From CAWAHD01 sp963781785 (lineage in GTDB: Bacteria; Planctomycetota; Planctomycetia; Isosphaerales; Isosphaeraceae): 64,000 nt of DNA. The notes beneath the pieces were generated by a model. It ran no database searches. It worked only from the letters and a program-made list of their open reading frames with translations, and was not told where the DNA came from. This document shows, one piece after another, positions 41,090-50,974 of this stretch. Position numbers and translations under genes: made by a program. The DNA is taken from positions 2,852,001-2,916,000 of the forward strand of contig CAWAHD010000005.1 in NCBI GenBank assembly GCA_963781785.1. The letters run 5' to 3'. The stretch's first letter is position 1. Each line of letters begins with the position of its first letter.

Positions 41090-42313
41090 ATGGCCTCGCT
41101 GGAAAAACGGTACGACGGCCGATACCGCATCGTCTTCTGCTGGCAGGGGGAACGCCGCTACCACTCGCTTGGTAAACTGCCCGAGCGGGAGGCCCGGTCT
41201 TGTCTTGACCGGCTCGAGGAGAGCCTGCGGTTCGTCGATCGCGGGCTGCTCGAAGTCCCACTCGACGCCGACCTCGGCCGATTTCTGGTTTCCGGGGGCA
41301 AGCTAAACGGAAAACCCACTCTGAAGGCCCCGCTCACCGTCGGCGAACTGCTCAAGCGTTACCAGACTGAGCACCCGGACGGGGTGAAAGAATCGAGCAC
41401 CCGCTCGACTGAATCCATCCACATCGCCCATCTCCTCCGGAACATCGACCCGAAGACTGCCGTGGGGGCGGTCGCGATCGAGACGTTGCAAGCCTACGTG
41501 AACGCCCGGGGCAAGGAGAAAGGCCGGCACGGCCGTCCCATCTCTCACGTCACAATCCAGAAGGAGATCGGAACGCTTTCGAGCATCTGGAACCGCTGGG
41601 CCCGGCCCCTGGGGCTCGTGGATGGACCGGCACCGACGAAGGGATTGGTCTACGCCAAGTTGCGGGCGAAACCGCCGTTCCAGACGCGGGAGCAGATCGA
41701 ACGCCAGCTCGCGCGGGGCGGGCTTTCGGCTCCGGAAACCAAGGACCTCTGGGGTAGCGTCTTCTTGACCCTGGGTCAGGTGAAGGAGTTGCTCGCCCAC
41801 GTGAGGGCTCAGGGTGGTCGGCCGTGGGTGTACGTGGCGTTCTGCCTCGCCGCGTATACCGGCGCGCGACGCTCCGAGATCCTGCGTTCCCGCGTGGATG
41901 ATCTCGATCTCGACGCGGCGACGATCACGATCCGCGAGAAGAAACGCGACCGCTCGCGTGAGATGACATTCCGTACCGTACCGATGTCTGCTGGACTCAA
42001 ACAGGTGCTCCGGGAGTGGCTCCACGATGATCACCCCGGTGGGCCGTACGCGATCTGCGGCCACGGTGGGCGACCGCTCACCCGCCAGGCGATGACCAAG
42101 GCGTTCCGCTCGGCCGTGGACGGGTCCTCCTGGCGAGTTGTGCAGGGCTATCATGTGTTGCGGCACTCCTTCGCCAGCAACTGCGCGCTGAAGGGCGTCG
42201 ACCAGCGGATCATCGACGCCTGGATGGGGCACCAGACTGAGGCGATGCGTCGCCGGTATAGCCACCTGTTCCCCGACCAGCAACAGGAGGCCATCCGGTC
42301 CGTCTTCGGCTGA
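41090..42313 (+). CDS. Tyrosine recombinase / integrase
   Basis: A 407-residue site-specific recombinase, probably the integrase of this island. GGAGG lies nine bases before ATG 41090. Residues 1-40 resemble an arm-binding domain (YDGRYRIVFCWQGERRYHSLG). The core-binding helical domain follows (LLKRYQTEHPDG; TIQKEIGTLSSIWNRWARP). Catalytic residues: Arg in YTGARRSEILR (near 258), HxxR in HVLRHSFAS (near 355), His in MGHQTEAMRRR and the nucleophile Tyr in RRYSHLF (near 390). All are intact, so the enzyme may be active. Its position next to the tRNA att core is typical. Confidence 0.95.
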   Translation: MASLEKRYDGRYRIVFCWQGERRYHSLGKLPEREARSCLDRLEESLRFVDRGLLEVPLDADLGRFLVSGGKLNGKPTLKAPLTVGELLKRYQTEHPDGVKESSTRSTESIHIAHLLRNIDPKTAVGAVAIETLQAYVNARGKEKGRHGRPISHVTIQKEIGTLSSIWNRWARPLGLVDGPAPTKGLVYAKLRAKPPFQTREQIERQLARGGLSAPETKDLWGSVFLTLGQVKELLAHVRAQGGRPWVYVAFCLAAYTGARRSEILRSRVDDLDLDAATITIREKKRDRSREMTFRTVPMSAGLKQVLREWLHDDHPGGPYAICGHGGRPLTRQAMTKAFRSAVDGSSWRVVQGYHVLRHSFASNCALKGVDQRIIDAWMGHQTEAMRRRYSHLFPDQQQEAIRSVFG

Positions 42314-42353
42314 ACGACCGATCGAGGAGTTGATAAACGGGGGGAAGAGATTC

Positions 42354-43031
42354 GTGTGGATTACAGCGCTAGGTGTTCGTGTTCTCCGGGGTGCGGAGTG
42401 GGAACTTGTCCGCGTCGGTGTCTCAACCCGCTGGGACGACATTGAATCTCAGGAAGACGACGAAGAACCGGGCACGACGGGAGTGGCGGCCTTCGACCGC
42501 CTCACCAGGCCGCAGCGACTCGCGCTGCTGGCAGAGGTTGCGAAGGGTCTCTACGACAGGAAGGAGCCGTGCGTGGACCTGACGGCTCTCAACGAGGCGA
42601 CTGTCGCCGCCGTATTCGCGCAATTACGCTACTTGATCTGGGTGGAAATCGATGCCGAGCGCTCGGGATTCGAGCCGTTCCCCGGAGACCCCGCGCGGGG
42701 ACCCCGAGGACTGGTGCTCGCGGCCGCACGCGAGGACCGCCAGGACGGGCAAGACGCGCCGCCGGAGGCCGAGTGCAGCGACGAATCGGTGTGGTACGAT
42801 CTGATCCGCGCCCTGCTCTTCAGGATTCTCGACGACATCGACTACCTTGCCGCTGAGATCTTCCTCGACATGCCCCCTTCCCGAAGCCGGTCGATGAAGC
42901 GCCAGCTCGGTATTCCCGAAGACTACTACTCGGCGATACCGGATTCGCCGAGCTGTCAGGAGCTCGAAGTGATCAGGGCCCACCTGCGACGGGTTTGTGG
43001 TCGCCCCAAGGCGTGGCTCACGCCGCAGTGA
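42354..43031 (+). CDS. Hypothetical protein after the integrase
   Basis: A protein of about 225 residues, read from GTG 42354 (GGGGGGAAGAG just upstream; an in-frame TTG at 42330 sits directly on a GAGGAG with no spacing). Part of the first 40 residues is rich in acidic residues (DDIESQEDDEE). The middle is helical (TRPQRLALLAEVAKGLYD), and SVWYDLIRALLFRILDDIDYLAAEIFLD is a strongly conserved-looking helical stretch, given here by its ends. I do not recognise the family. It follows the integrase by 40 bp and is probably co-transcribed, so it could be an element accessory gene such as an excision factor; that is a guess. Confidence 0.6.
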   Translation: MWITALGVRVLRGAEWELVRVGVSTRWDDIESQEDDEEPGTTGVAAFDRLTRPQRLALLAEVAKGLYDRKEPCVDLTALNEATVAAVFAQLRYLIWVEIDAERSGFEPFPGDPARGPRGLVLAAAREDRQDGQDAPPEAECSDESVWYDLIRALLFRILDDIDYLAAEIFLDMPPSRSRSMKRQLGIPEDYYSAIPDSPSCQELEVIRAHLRRVCGRPKAWLTPQ

Positions 43032-43441
43032 TCAGTGGGCTTTGGTAGCCCAGAAAGGTGGTTCGTCGAGATGGCAGACGCGCCAGGACCTGAACCTAGC
43101 GCGTCTGCCAACTACGAAGACCCTCCGTGTTGCTCAAGGTGGGGTTACCGAGTTGGCACTCCAACGGCGACTCTCGGTGTGTAATGCGTTCTTCATAACG
43201 CGATGTTCGGACGGGTGACGATCGCCCTCGTCCTGTTTCCAGATTCACCGCGCTGTGGAGAGGTGGATGCCCGGGATTCTCTGCTTTCGATCTTTCCCCT
43301 CCGCAGGCGACGTGGCACCACGAAACGGACGTGTTCCTCCGAGAAATCACATGCGGGGATATTGTTGCGTTTCGCTTTCGCTCACTAACGGTACGGGCTT
43401 CTGCTCGTGGGCCAGGTTGAAGGTAGAGACGCTGGCGCTGG
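43032..43441. other. Intergenic stretch with tRNA-Leu-like remnant
   Basis: About 410 bp between two converging genes. The only structure found is the tRNA-Leu-like half and hairpin at 43068-43131 (minus strand). A 61-codon and a 66-codon plus-strand frame at 43203-43455 have no family resemblance. Confidence 0.6.
43068..43131 (-). other. tRNA-Leu(CAG)-like 5' half with extended anticodon hairpin
   Basis: On the minus strand the sequence reads TTGGCAGACGCG then CTAGG-TTCAGGT-CCTGG, matching the D-arm end and anticodon arm of tRNA-Leu (anticodon CAG). Where the variable arm and T-arm should follow, it instead folds back on itself: TGGCAGACGCGC (43072-43083 on the plus strand) is perfectly inverted at 43099-43110. 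No TTC-containing T-arm is found. It is therefore a remnant or a chimeric hairpin, not a working tRNA. Confidence 0.45.
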
Positions 43442-46400
43442 TCATCCGGGGCTGATCTCTTTCCCTCCCGACGAGATGGTGAAAACGTTATTTCCCGCCA
43501 GCGGGGTGCCCGACGTGCCGGTGACGCCGAACGAAGGGCCACTGAGCACTTCGATCTGACCCCCGCTCGGGAAGGTCTGCTTGCCGGCGAACATCAGGGT
43601 GATCACGTCGCTCGCCGCGCTGTAGGCGACCGAGAATCTCGTGATCGGATGAAGTTTGAGCTGGATCCGCCCTTTGACCCGCTTGGTGGTGATGGAATCG
43701 ACTCGATAGTTCGCACTGTTCGTCGCGCTCGAGGGATTGAGCGGGGCGCTGAAGTCGAACAAGAATCCGGTGAGGACCGGGCGGCCGACGGGCTTGCCGT
43801 GTTTGTTGGTCTTGCGCTGAAAGATCGGTTGCTCGCCAACGATCGATGGCGCCGCCAGGTTGATGACGAGGGTGCCGGTGACGCTCGTGGCGGTATAGTT
43901 CGGATTATTCAGTGTCGCGGTAACGGAGTAACTGCCGGGTTGGATCGGCGCGGCTACGACAACGCCGTTCTGCAAGTAGGTGACCGTCACTCCCGCGAGG
44001 CCCTCGGGGTCGGTGCTGACCGTAGCCGTGTAGGGCGTGCCAGCGTACGTGAAGCTCAATCCGCTGAGAGTCAGGGTCGCCTGGGCTGGGTTGACGGTCA
44101 GGTTGCCGCCGGCGGTGCTACTGTCGAGGATCGAATCACCGGCAAAGTTGGCCCCCACGGCGCCGGAGTAGCTGCCGGCGCTTAAGCCGTCCAGACTGAC
44201 ATCGGGCAACGTCGCGATACCGCTCGCATTGGTTGTCGCCGTGCCGACCGGCGTGACTTCGCCGGCTTCGTCCACGGTGAAAGCGATTGTCTCGCCGACC
44301 ACGGGCAATCCCCCCGCGCTCAGGGTTGCCGTAAGGGTGGAAGTACCGTCGTAGGTCCCACCGCCTGAAACGCCCGTAATGGTCGTCGGCGTAGCCGATG
44401 CTGGCAACGCCAGAGCCATCACCTTGCTCGGATCGGCGGGCGAGATCAGCCTGTCTGGGTCGACGACGACCAGCAGATCGGTCGCACCGGCCGGAGGAGC
44501 GCCGAGCTGGGCTGGCGTGGCGTAGAGCTCATAGGTCCCCAGGGCCGTCGTGGTCGTCGTGCTGACAACTGGATCGCCGATGACTGTGCCCGCGGTCGTT
44601 CCACTGGCCCAGTCGAGGTCGACGTTCGTCGCTTCGGGCAAAGTGCCGTCGACCTGGTAGCCGTAATCAATCCCGCCGTCGGATGAAAATGTGGGAGCTG
44701 TCGCATGAATGGTGCCACCGACTCCAAGCTCGAACACTCCGACAGACTGCGTGCCGTACATGTGGCCCTCGGCGTCCAGAATCAGGCTGTTCATCGGGCC
44801 CGACCCGTTGGTGCCGTTGAACGAGGCGAGAGTCGTGATGGTGTTCGATCCCTGGGGGATCTCGAACACTGTGCCGTCATTGTCGGCCCCTCCTTGCGTT
44901 GTGGTGCCGTAGAGGTTGCCCAGGCCGTCCATAATCAGGCCGCCGAAGGGGTCGGACCCATTGGCACCATTGAACGAGGCAAGGATGGTGATCGTGCTCA
45001 TTCCGCTGGCAACCTCGAACACTTCGCCGTCGCCGGCGGGCCCATCGTCCGCTGTCGTGCCGTAGAGGTTGCCCAGGCCGTCCACAACCAGGGTGCCATA
45101 CGCCTGCGACCCGTCGGCGCCGCCGAAGAACGCTAGATCCCTGATGGTGTTCGACCCCTTGGCGATCTCGAACACCGCGCCGTTGTCTAACAAGGTGGTC
45201 CCGTACAGGTTGCCCTGACCGTCCATGACCAAACCACTATACGGATACGCCCCGTTATATCCGTAGAATGAGGCGAGAGTAGTGATGGTGTTCGATCCCT
45301 GGGCGAGCTCGAACACTTCGCCCGCGTTGTCGGCTCCGCCATAGAAGGTCGTGCCGTAGAGGTTGCCCTGGGCGTCCAGAACAAGATTGCCGGTTGGCTC
45401 GTCCCCGTCGGTGCCATCGAAGGAGGCGAGGGTGGTGAGGGTACTCGACCCCTTGGCGATCTCGAAGACTGTGCCATAAACACTGGTTTCGTTTCCCGAG
45501 GTCGTGCCGTAAAGGTTGCCCTGGCTGTCAAGAACCAAGTTGCCGCGCGGGTACTCCCCGTTCGTGCCGTTGAACGACGCGAGAATCGTGACGGTGTTCG
45601 ACCCCTTGGCGATCTCGAAAACTGTCCCATAATTGTCGGCTCCGCCTGTCTCTGCCGTACCATACAGGTTGCCCTGGCTGTCCAGAACCAGGCCGTTTCC
45701 CGTGTAAGGCTGCGGACGGTCGGCGCCATTGAACGAGGCAAGGGTGGTCAGCCACACGGCGTAATTCGTCACCAGAGCGAGGTCCGAGACCTTGCTCGCA
45801 TCAGCCGGGGAGATGAGGTTGCTTGGGTCGGCGATGACCAGCAGGTCGGTCGCACCGGCTGGAGGAGTGCCGAGTTGGGCTGGCGTGGCGTTAAGGTTAT
45901 AGGTCCCCGGCGCCGTCGAGGTCGCCGTGCTGACGATCGGGCTGCCAATAACCGTCGCCGCGGTCGTTCCGCTGGCCCAATCAAGGTCGACGGTCGTCGG
46001 TTGCGGCAAGGTGCCGTCGATCTGGTAGCCGTAATCAATCCCCCCATCGGCTGAAAAAATGGGAGCCGTCGCGTCAATGGCCGCACCGGTTCCCAGCTCG
46101 AACACGGTGCCGTAGCCGCTGGCTCCGCCTGCGTAGGACGTACCGTAAAGGTTGCCCTGGCTGTCCAAAACCAGGCCACCAAGCGGGTTCGACCCGTTGG
46201 TGACGTCGAAAGTACTGAGGGTGGTAACTGTGTTCGACCCCTTGGCTATCTCGAACACCGTGCCGTCGCTGTTGGGTCCGCCCTGGTAGGTCGTACCGTA
46301 GAGGTTGCCCTGGCCGTCCAGAACCAGGCCGCCGGACGGTGTCGCTCCGTCGGCCCCGTTGAACGAGGCGACGGCCGTGATGGTACCCGATCCCTTGGCG

Positions 46401-47293
46401 ACCTCGAACGCGGTGCCGGAACCGGCGGCTCCGCCAAAGAAAGTCGTACCATACAGGTTGCCCTGGCCGTCCAGAACCAGGCCGCCGGACGGGTTCGTCC
46501 CGTTGGCGCCGTTGAACGAGGCGAGCGTGGTAATGGTGTTCGACCCCTTGGCGATCTCGAACACCGTGCCGTCATCAGCGGCTCCGCCCTGGTAGGTCGT
46601 GCCGTAGAGATTGCCCTGGCCGTCCAGAACCAGGCTGCCGGTTGGGCTTACCCCGCTGGTGCCGTTGAATGAGGCGAGGGTCGTGATGGCATTCGATCCC
46701 TTGACGATCTCGAACACACTGCCGTAGACGTCGGCTCCGCCATAGAAGGTGGTGCCGTAGAGATTGCCCTGGCCGTCCAAAGTGAGGTTGCCGCGCGGGA
46801 ACACTCCGTTTGTGCCGTCGAACGAGGCAAGTGTGGTGATGGTATTCGACCCCTTGGCGATCTCGAACACGGTGCCGTCATCGTCCGCTCCGCCTTCCTC
46901 CGCAGTACCGTACATGTTGCCCTGGCCGTCCGTAACGAGGCCGCCGGTCGGCTCCGCCCCGTCGGCGCCATCGAACGAGGCAAGTGTGGTGATGGTGTTC
47001 GACCCCTGGGCGATCTCGAACACGGTGCCGTCGTCGTCGGCTCCACGCTGGTAGGTCGTACCGTACAGGTTGCCCTGGCCGTCCATAACCAGCCCGCCGG
47101 TCGGGTTCGACCCGTCGGTGCCGTCGAAGGAGGCGAGGGTGGTCATCAGGGTCCGACGTTCCAGCGTTTCGACGCGGAGCACTCGCGCGCGGCGATCCCG
47201 CGCGTGGTTACCAGAGGTCGACCTCGGAAACGGCGCGGAGATACCGTTTCGAGAACGGCGGAACGAGCGCTGGGGCTGAGATGGGGATCGCAT
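43442..47293 (-). CDS. GloVer-repeat (TIGR03803) secreted protein with LEPR-XLL motif
   Basis: A 1,283-residue secreted protein. LERRTLM (44-50) is the LEPR-XLL-type motif. Two blocks of about seven repeats each follow, of the form SNTITTLASFxG, GGLVxDGQGNLYGTT and GTVFEIAxG, every 60-65 residues; this is the choice-of-anchor GloVer repeat (TIGR03803), probably a beta-propeller. The blocks are separated by a repeated spacer (GGIDYGYQIDGTLP, DLDWASGTTA). The C-terminus has an Ig-like domain, an MBG-like domain (YAGTPYTATVSTDP) and a terminal region (YSAASDVITLMFAGKQTFPSGG). Likely surface-located; no enzyme motif seen. Confidence 0.88.
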   Translation of the reverse strand: MRSPSQPQRSFRRSRNGISAPFPRSTSGNHARDRRARVLRVETLERRTLMTTLASFDGTDGSNPTGGLVMDGQGNLYGTTYQRGADDDGTVFEIAQGSNTITTLASFDGADGAEPTGGLVTDGQGNMYGTAEEGGADDDGTVFEIAKGSNTITTLASFDGTNGVFPRGNLTLDGQGNLYGTTFYGGADVYGSVFEIVKGSNAITTLASFNGTSGVSPTGSLVLDGQGNLYGTTYQGGAADDGTVFEIAKGSNTITTLASFNGANGTNPSGGLVLDGQGNLYGTTFFGGAAGSGTAFEVAKGSGTITAVASFNGADGATPSGGLVLDGQGNLYGTTYQGGPNSDGTVFEIAKGSNTVTTLSTFDVTNGSNPLGGLVLDSQGNLYGTSYAGGASGYGTVFELGTGAAIDATAPIFSADGGIDYGYQIDGTLPQPTTVDLDWASGTTAATVIGSPIVSTATSTAPGTYNLNATPAQLGTPPAGATDLLVIADPSNLISPADASKVSDLALVTNYAVWLTTLASFNGADRPQPYTGNGLVLDSQGNLYGTAETGGADNYGTVFEIAKGSNTVTILASFNGTNGEYPRGNLVLDSQGNLYGTTSGNETSVYGTVFEIAKGSSTLTTLASFDGTDGDEPTGNLVLDAQGNLYGTTFYGGADNAGEVFELAQGSNTITTLASFYGYNGAYPYSGLVMDGQGNLYGTTLLDNGAVFEIAKGSNTIRDLAFFGGADGSQAYGTLVVDGLGNLYGTTADDGPAGDGEVFEVASGMSTITILASFNGANGSDPFGGLIMDGLGNLYGTTTQGGADNDGTVFEIPQGSNTITTLASFNGTNGSGPMNSLILDAEGHMYGTQSVGVFELGVGGTIHATAPTFSSDGGIDYGYQVDGTLPEATNVDLDWASGTTAGTVIGDPVVSTTTTTALGTYELYATPAQLGAPPAGATDLLVVVDPDRLISPADPSKVMALALPASATPTTITGVSGGGTYDGTSTLTATLSAGGLPVVGETIAFTVDEAGEVTPVGTATTNASGIATLPDVSLDGLSAGSYSGAVGANFAGDSILDSSTAGGNLTVNPAQATLTLSGLSFTYAGTPYTATVSTDPEGLAGVTVTYLQNGVVVAAPIQPGSYSVTATLNNPNYTATSVTGTLVINLAAPSIVGEQPIFQRKTNKHGKPVGRPVLTGFLFDFSAPLNPSSATNSANYRVDSITTKRVKGRIQLKLHPITRFSVAYSAASDVITLMFAGKQTFPSGGQIEVLSGPSFGVTGTSGTPLAGNNVFTISSGGKEISPG

Positions 47294-47446
47294 CGGCAGC
47301 GGCCTGCCTCATTGTGACAAGTGTGGGCGTTCGTCGAGCGCCGTGGTTTCGGAATCCTTCCCGGTTCTGATAATCACTTTACCACCTACTTCATCATCCT
47401 TTCCGATGCCTGACCGGGATCTGTGGCAAGACGGAAAGTGCGCCAT

Positions 47447-49038
47447 TCAGCGCACAACCTCCGAGAACGCACTGTCGCTCGATGCTCCGTCGGCGGCCTC
47501 GATCGTCCCGTCGAGCGAGACCTTGATCTCCCCTTTGTAGGGCTTTGCGAGGGTGATCAAGACCGTGTCCGCTGCCGCGTCGTAGCGGATGGTCCGGATC
47601 TTCAGCCTCCTGCTGAAAACGACCCGCGGCGCTTGGGCACGCTGCCCATGATGCCGTAGAGGCTCGAATTGCTGACTGACCCGGGAACCATCGCCTCGTT
47701 GAACGCGAGCGTGACCGCGCTGACCTTCTTCTTCGTCTGCTGGACCTCAATCACGCCGAGAACCCCGGGCGCGGTTACCTCACCATCTCCTCTCCCTCCT
47801 GTGGTCTCACCGACGGTCACTACGTTCGAGGCGGCGGAGTCCCATAATGGGCCTCGCGTGGTAGGCCCCCCCATCTGGGCTTGAACTCGAAATGTGTACT
47901 GATATTCGGATAAATCCTGGGTCCACTCGGCCGGTACCGTGTAGGTCGTCGTTCCCGGCTCGACTGAACCAATAGTGAACCATGATGCGGCGCCGCTTGA
48001 GGGCATTTGTACCACGTAGGGTGCCGCGCCGCCGGTATGATCGGTCCATGAGAGGCTAACGGTCCCGCCGGATATCGACGCAGTCAGATTTGTCGGCGCG
48101 GCAGACGGAGGGGCAGCGTAGACGATCTGCGAGACGGCGGGGACGTCTGCCGCGGTCGTGGCAACGATCATGTACTCGTAGAGGGTCGGATCGGCGGCTT
48201 GATCGTCGACGTAGGAGGTGCTCCCGGCCGGCAGGGTTGCGATCGGCTGGAACGCCCCATTTGCCACCGCGCGCTCCACAGTGTACGTGGCCCGGCCTCC
48301 ATTTGTGTCGGTCCAGGTGATCTGGATCTGGCTCGTCGAAACATCCGACGCCGTTACGTTCCGCGCGACCTGGGCCTGGCCAGCTCGTACCGGGTAAAGG
48401 GTGTCGATTGTGGCGATGTCGTCGGCGCTCAGGGCCGTGTTCTGGGGTAGCGGCGTCCCGTTGAGTTCCGTGGCGACTGGGAGACCATTTGCCGAACCGA
48501 CATATCCATTGTAGAGCATGATCGAGGAATAGTCGAATGGTCCGACATCCCTCACGGTGCCGGCAGGCATCGGTGCCCAAAGGCTGGCCGCTGCAGGCAG
48601 GAGGTTTTGATAATTGATGATAATATAGCTGCTCGCGTCCAGCATTTCTTGTTCATGCCAAAAGCCCAGGGCGTGGCCCATCTCGTGCAAGACAACGTAG
48701 GTCAGGTCGGGATTGTTGAGGCTGGCGTATTGCTCAACGCCTAGCTGGCAGCCGACTTGCGCTGCATCGAGTCCCGGCAAGTCGGAATACTCAAAATCAA
48801 CGTAGCCAGTCTGGTTCGTCCGGGGGATCCACTGCGTGGTGGTTTCATCGTTATACTCGTTGATTGCTTGGATGATCCCCGACGGATCCTTGATCGACGG
48901 GTCGATCACGTAAGGAATCTGGCCATTCGGCCAGAGGTCTTGTGCAAACGGCCCGGCAACCACGGCCGAGAGCACCGTCCTCCGTTCGAGGAACTCCAAG
49001 AAGAGCCGCATGGCTCGATCGGTCCGCGTGCGCGACAA
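47447..49038 (-). pseudogene. Astacin-family (M12A) metallopeptidase with fibronectin-like domains, 3' frameshift
   Basis: A secreted zinc peptidase. LERRTVLS at 17-24 is the LEPR-XLL-type motif. The astacin core follows at once: LWPNGQIPYVIDPSI, the zinc site HEMGHALGFWHEQ at 118-130, and the Met-turn SIMLYNGY. Two fibronectin type III-like domains come next (VTASDVSTSQIQITWTD; PTNLTASISGGTVSLSWTDH). The open frame stops at 47602, but the domain (RTIRYDAAADTVLITLAKPY, then VSLDGTIEAADGAS) continues in the next frame to TGA at 47447 after an indel at about 47610. The same kind of tail ends the GloVer protein next door. Confidence 0.85.
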
Positions 49039-49077
49039 GGGAACTCCCCCGGGGCGTGGCGATCGTGCCGGTGCCCG

Positions 49078-49587
49078 CTACTTCGCCGGCTTCAAATTGA
49101 TCCGGGCAGTGAAGGGCACAGGCGGGTGCTCGCCCTCGTGTATGATGCCGATTTGGTTGACAAGATTGATCGTGCCCGCGACGTGAATGCCAGTGAAGCT
49201 TCCAGATGCGGATCGGGGTTGGACGGTCACGCGTATCTCCTCCGCGTCTTGGCTTCGGAGCGGGAAATACCCATGGGTCTTCAAGGTTAGCTCAAGCCGT
49301 CCTTGCCCGTTTGAAAACGTCAAAGTCCCCTTGTCGTTGAGGGCACCCTTACCTCCACCCCAGGACCCGGTTAAAGCGACGTCTCCGAGCGGCGTGACCG
49401 TGCCCGTGCCTTGAAGCACGACACCTCGTGACGAAGGAATCTCCATGCCCTGAATTGATCCCACGAGCGCTGGGCTCTTACCCGTTCCCTTCGGCGCGGC
49501 ATCTATCATCGCTTCCAGACCTGGATGCGAAAGCAGAGAACGCGGCTCCAGCGGGTCGAATTCCATTCTGAACCGGCGACTCGCCAT
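49078..49587 (-). CDS. LEPR-XLL motif protein, copy 1
   Basis: A 169-residue protein. ATG 49587 is chosen since AGGAGG lies eight bases upstream; a longer frame to 49797 overlaps the neighbour without such a site. It begins MASRRFRMEFDPLEPRSLLS, with the LEPR-XLL motif in its canonical form. The body is one beta-rich domain (TGTVTPLGDVALTGSWGGGKGAL, shown by its pattern of Gly turns; LELTLKTHGYFPLRSQDAEEIR; GIHVAGTINLV). Function unknown. A close paralogue lies directly upstream on the same strand. Confidence 0.8.
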   Translation of the reverse strand: MASRRFRMEFDPLEPRSLLSHPGLEAMIDAAPKGTGKSPALVGSIQGMEIPSSRGVVLQGTGTVTPLGDVALTGSWGGGKGALNDKGTLTFSNGQGRLELTLKTHGYFPLRSQDAEEIRVTVQPRSASGSFTGIHVAGTINLVNQIGIIHEGEHPPVPFTARINLKPAK

Positions 49588-49600
49588 GGTGAGGTTCCTC

Positions 49601-50110
49601 CTATTTCGTTGGCTTGAGACTGATGTGGGCGTTGAAGGGGACGGGCGGGCGGTATCCCCCGCGGAACCCCACGATCCCGTTGACAAGATTGATCGTCCCC
49701 GCGACATGGATGCCGGTGTAGCTCCCAGTTGCGGAGCGTACCTGCACCGTCGCACGTATTTCCTCCGCCTCTTGACTTCGGAGCGGGAAATACCCACGGG
49801 TCTTCAAGGACAACGTCAGACTTCCCTGGCTGTTGGAAAACGTCAAGATTCCTTTGTCGTTCAGGGCACCCTTACCCCCGCCAAAGAATCCGGTCACAGT
49901 GACGTTCCCCAGGGGCGTCATTGCGCCCGTCCCACCAATCTGATAACCTGGGGCTGAAATCGTCTCCGTGCCCTGAATCGATCCGACCAGCGCCGGGCTC
50001 ATGGCCCTTCGCTTCGACGCGCCATCAGGCGACGCTCCGGGGCCTGCGTGCGAAAGCAAAGCGCGCGGCTCCAGCGGCTCGAACTGCGTGTTGAGATTTC
50101 GATTGGCCAT
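49601..50110 (-). CDS. LEPR-XLL motif protein, copy 2
   Basis: A 169-residue paralogue of the gene at 49078, about 60-65% identical by eye, 13 bp upstream of it and probably in the same operon. ATG 50110 has AAAGG eight bases upstream; ATG 50116 is too close to that site. It starts MANRNLNTQFEPLEPRALLS. The body repeats the same landmarks: GGTGAMTPLGNVTVTGFFGG, SLKTRGYFPLRSQEAEEIR and GIHVAGTINLVNG. The conserved FPLRSQ-AEEIR segment is the best family marker. No function known. Confidence 0.8.
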   Translation of the reverse strand: MANRNLNTQFEPLEPRALLSHAGPGASPDGASKRRAMSPALVGSIQGTETISAPGYQIGGTGAMTPLGNVTVTGFFGGGKGALNDKGILTFSNSQGSLTLSLKTRGYFPLRSQEAEEIRATVQVRSATGSYTGIHVAGTINLVNGIVGFRGGYRPPVPFNAHISLKPTK

Positions 50111-50222
50111 GACCATTGCCTTTCGTCGAGTTCTTTGCACCTGCAGGCGACGAACGGACACGGCGGAATCAGGAAAGGCGGCGAGCGATTCTCTAGAGCA
50201 ACGGAGGAAGGAAACGTTCTCG

Positions 50223-50758
50223 TCAACTCAACCGCGATTCCTGGGCCTTTTTGCTCACACTGCGACTGAGGCCGCCGACCACGGCGATGATGCCCGTCGC
50301 AAACAGCACCAGGCTCGATGGCTCTGGTATCGCGCTGTTCCTGACGACAAGACTCGCCTCCGGGCCGAAATTAATGTAGCTCGACCCTGCCGACTCTTTC
50401 GTGAACGTGGCTTGCATGGTGATACTTACATCTATGCCAGTTGGATAAATGATAACGCCCTCTGGGTTATAGATAACGTTTCCGCGTTCGTAAGCGAACA
50501 AGGTTGGCGGGCTTTTGACGCTTGTGTCAAAATTACCGGGGCTTGTTATCACGCCGCTCGCGTAATTGTTGAGAACTGCCAGGGCGCCGGAACCATACAA
50601 CACCCGGTAACGGGCATGCCATTGGAAGCGGCCAGAGCAGTTCCGCCGGTTGTGATGTCAGCTCCCGCGATGGCGACCACGAGGTCGGCGTTCGCCGACC
50701 CGGAGGCCAGTAGAAAGCTCGCGACTGTCGCCGAAAAGACCCACTGTGAACGCTTCAT
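50223..50758 (-). pseudogene. PEP-CTERM exported protein (frameshifted)
   Basis: A signal peptide (MKRSQWVFSATVASFLLASG, SANA) starts at 50758. After TALAASNGMPVT the frame is lost at about 50610 by a single-base change; LYGSGALAVLNNYASGV continues in the next frame. The C-terminus is a clear PEP-CTERM sorting tail: AIPEPSSLVLFATGIIAVV, then a basic end (SRSVSKK). PEP-CTERM tails are removed by exosortase in bacteria with exopolysaccharide. Total length would be about 178 residues. Confidence 0.8.
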
Positions 50759-50974
50759 CGGAACCCCGTTTCAAGGTCGAGCGGTCGGGACGGTGCGTGC
50801 GGTCCCGAGTGTTTCCCTGCCTCTAAAGTCACCGCGCGATCGAGAAGCGAACGCGGCAATTACAGTTTTTTGAATTTTGTACTCGTGAGCATCGTCTGGG
50901 AGTCTCTGCGTCGCCTCCGTGCCGACGGCAAAAGGTCGCGCGGACGACTCTCGCCTTTGCCCCCTCCGCAGGGT

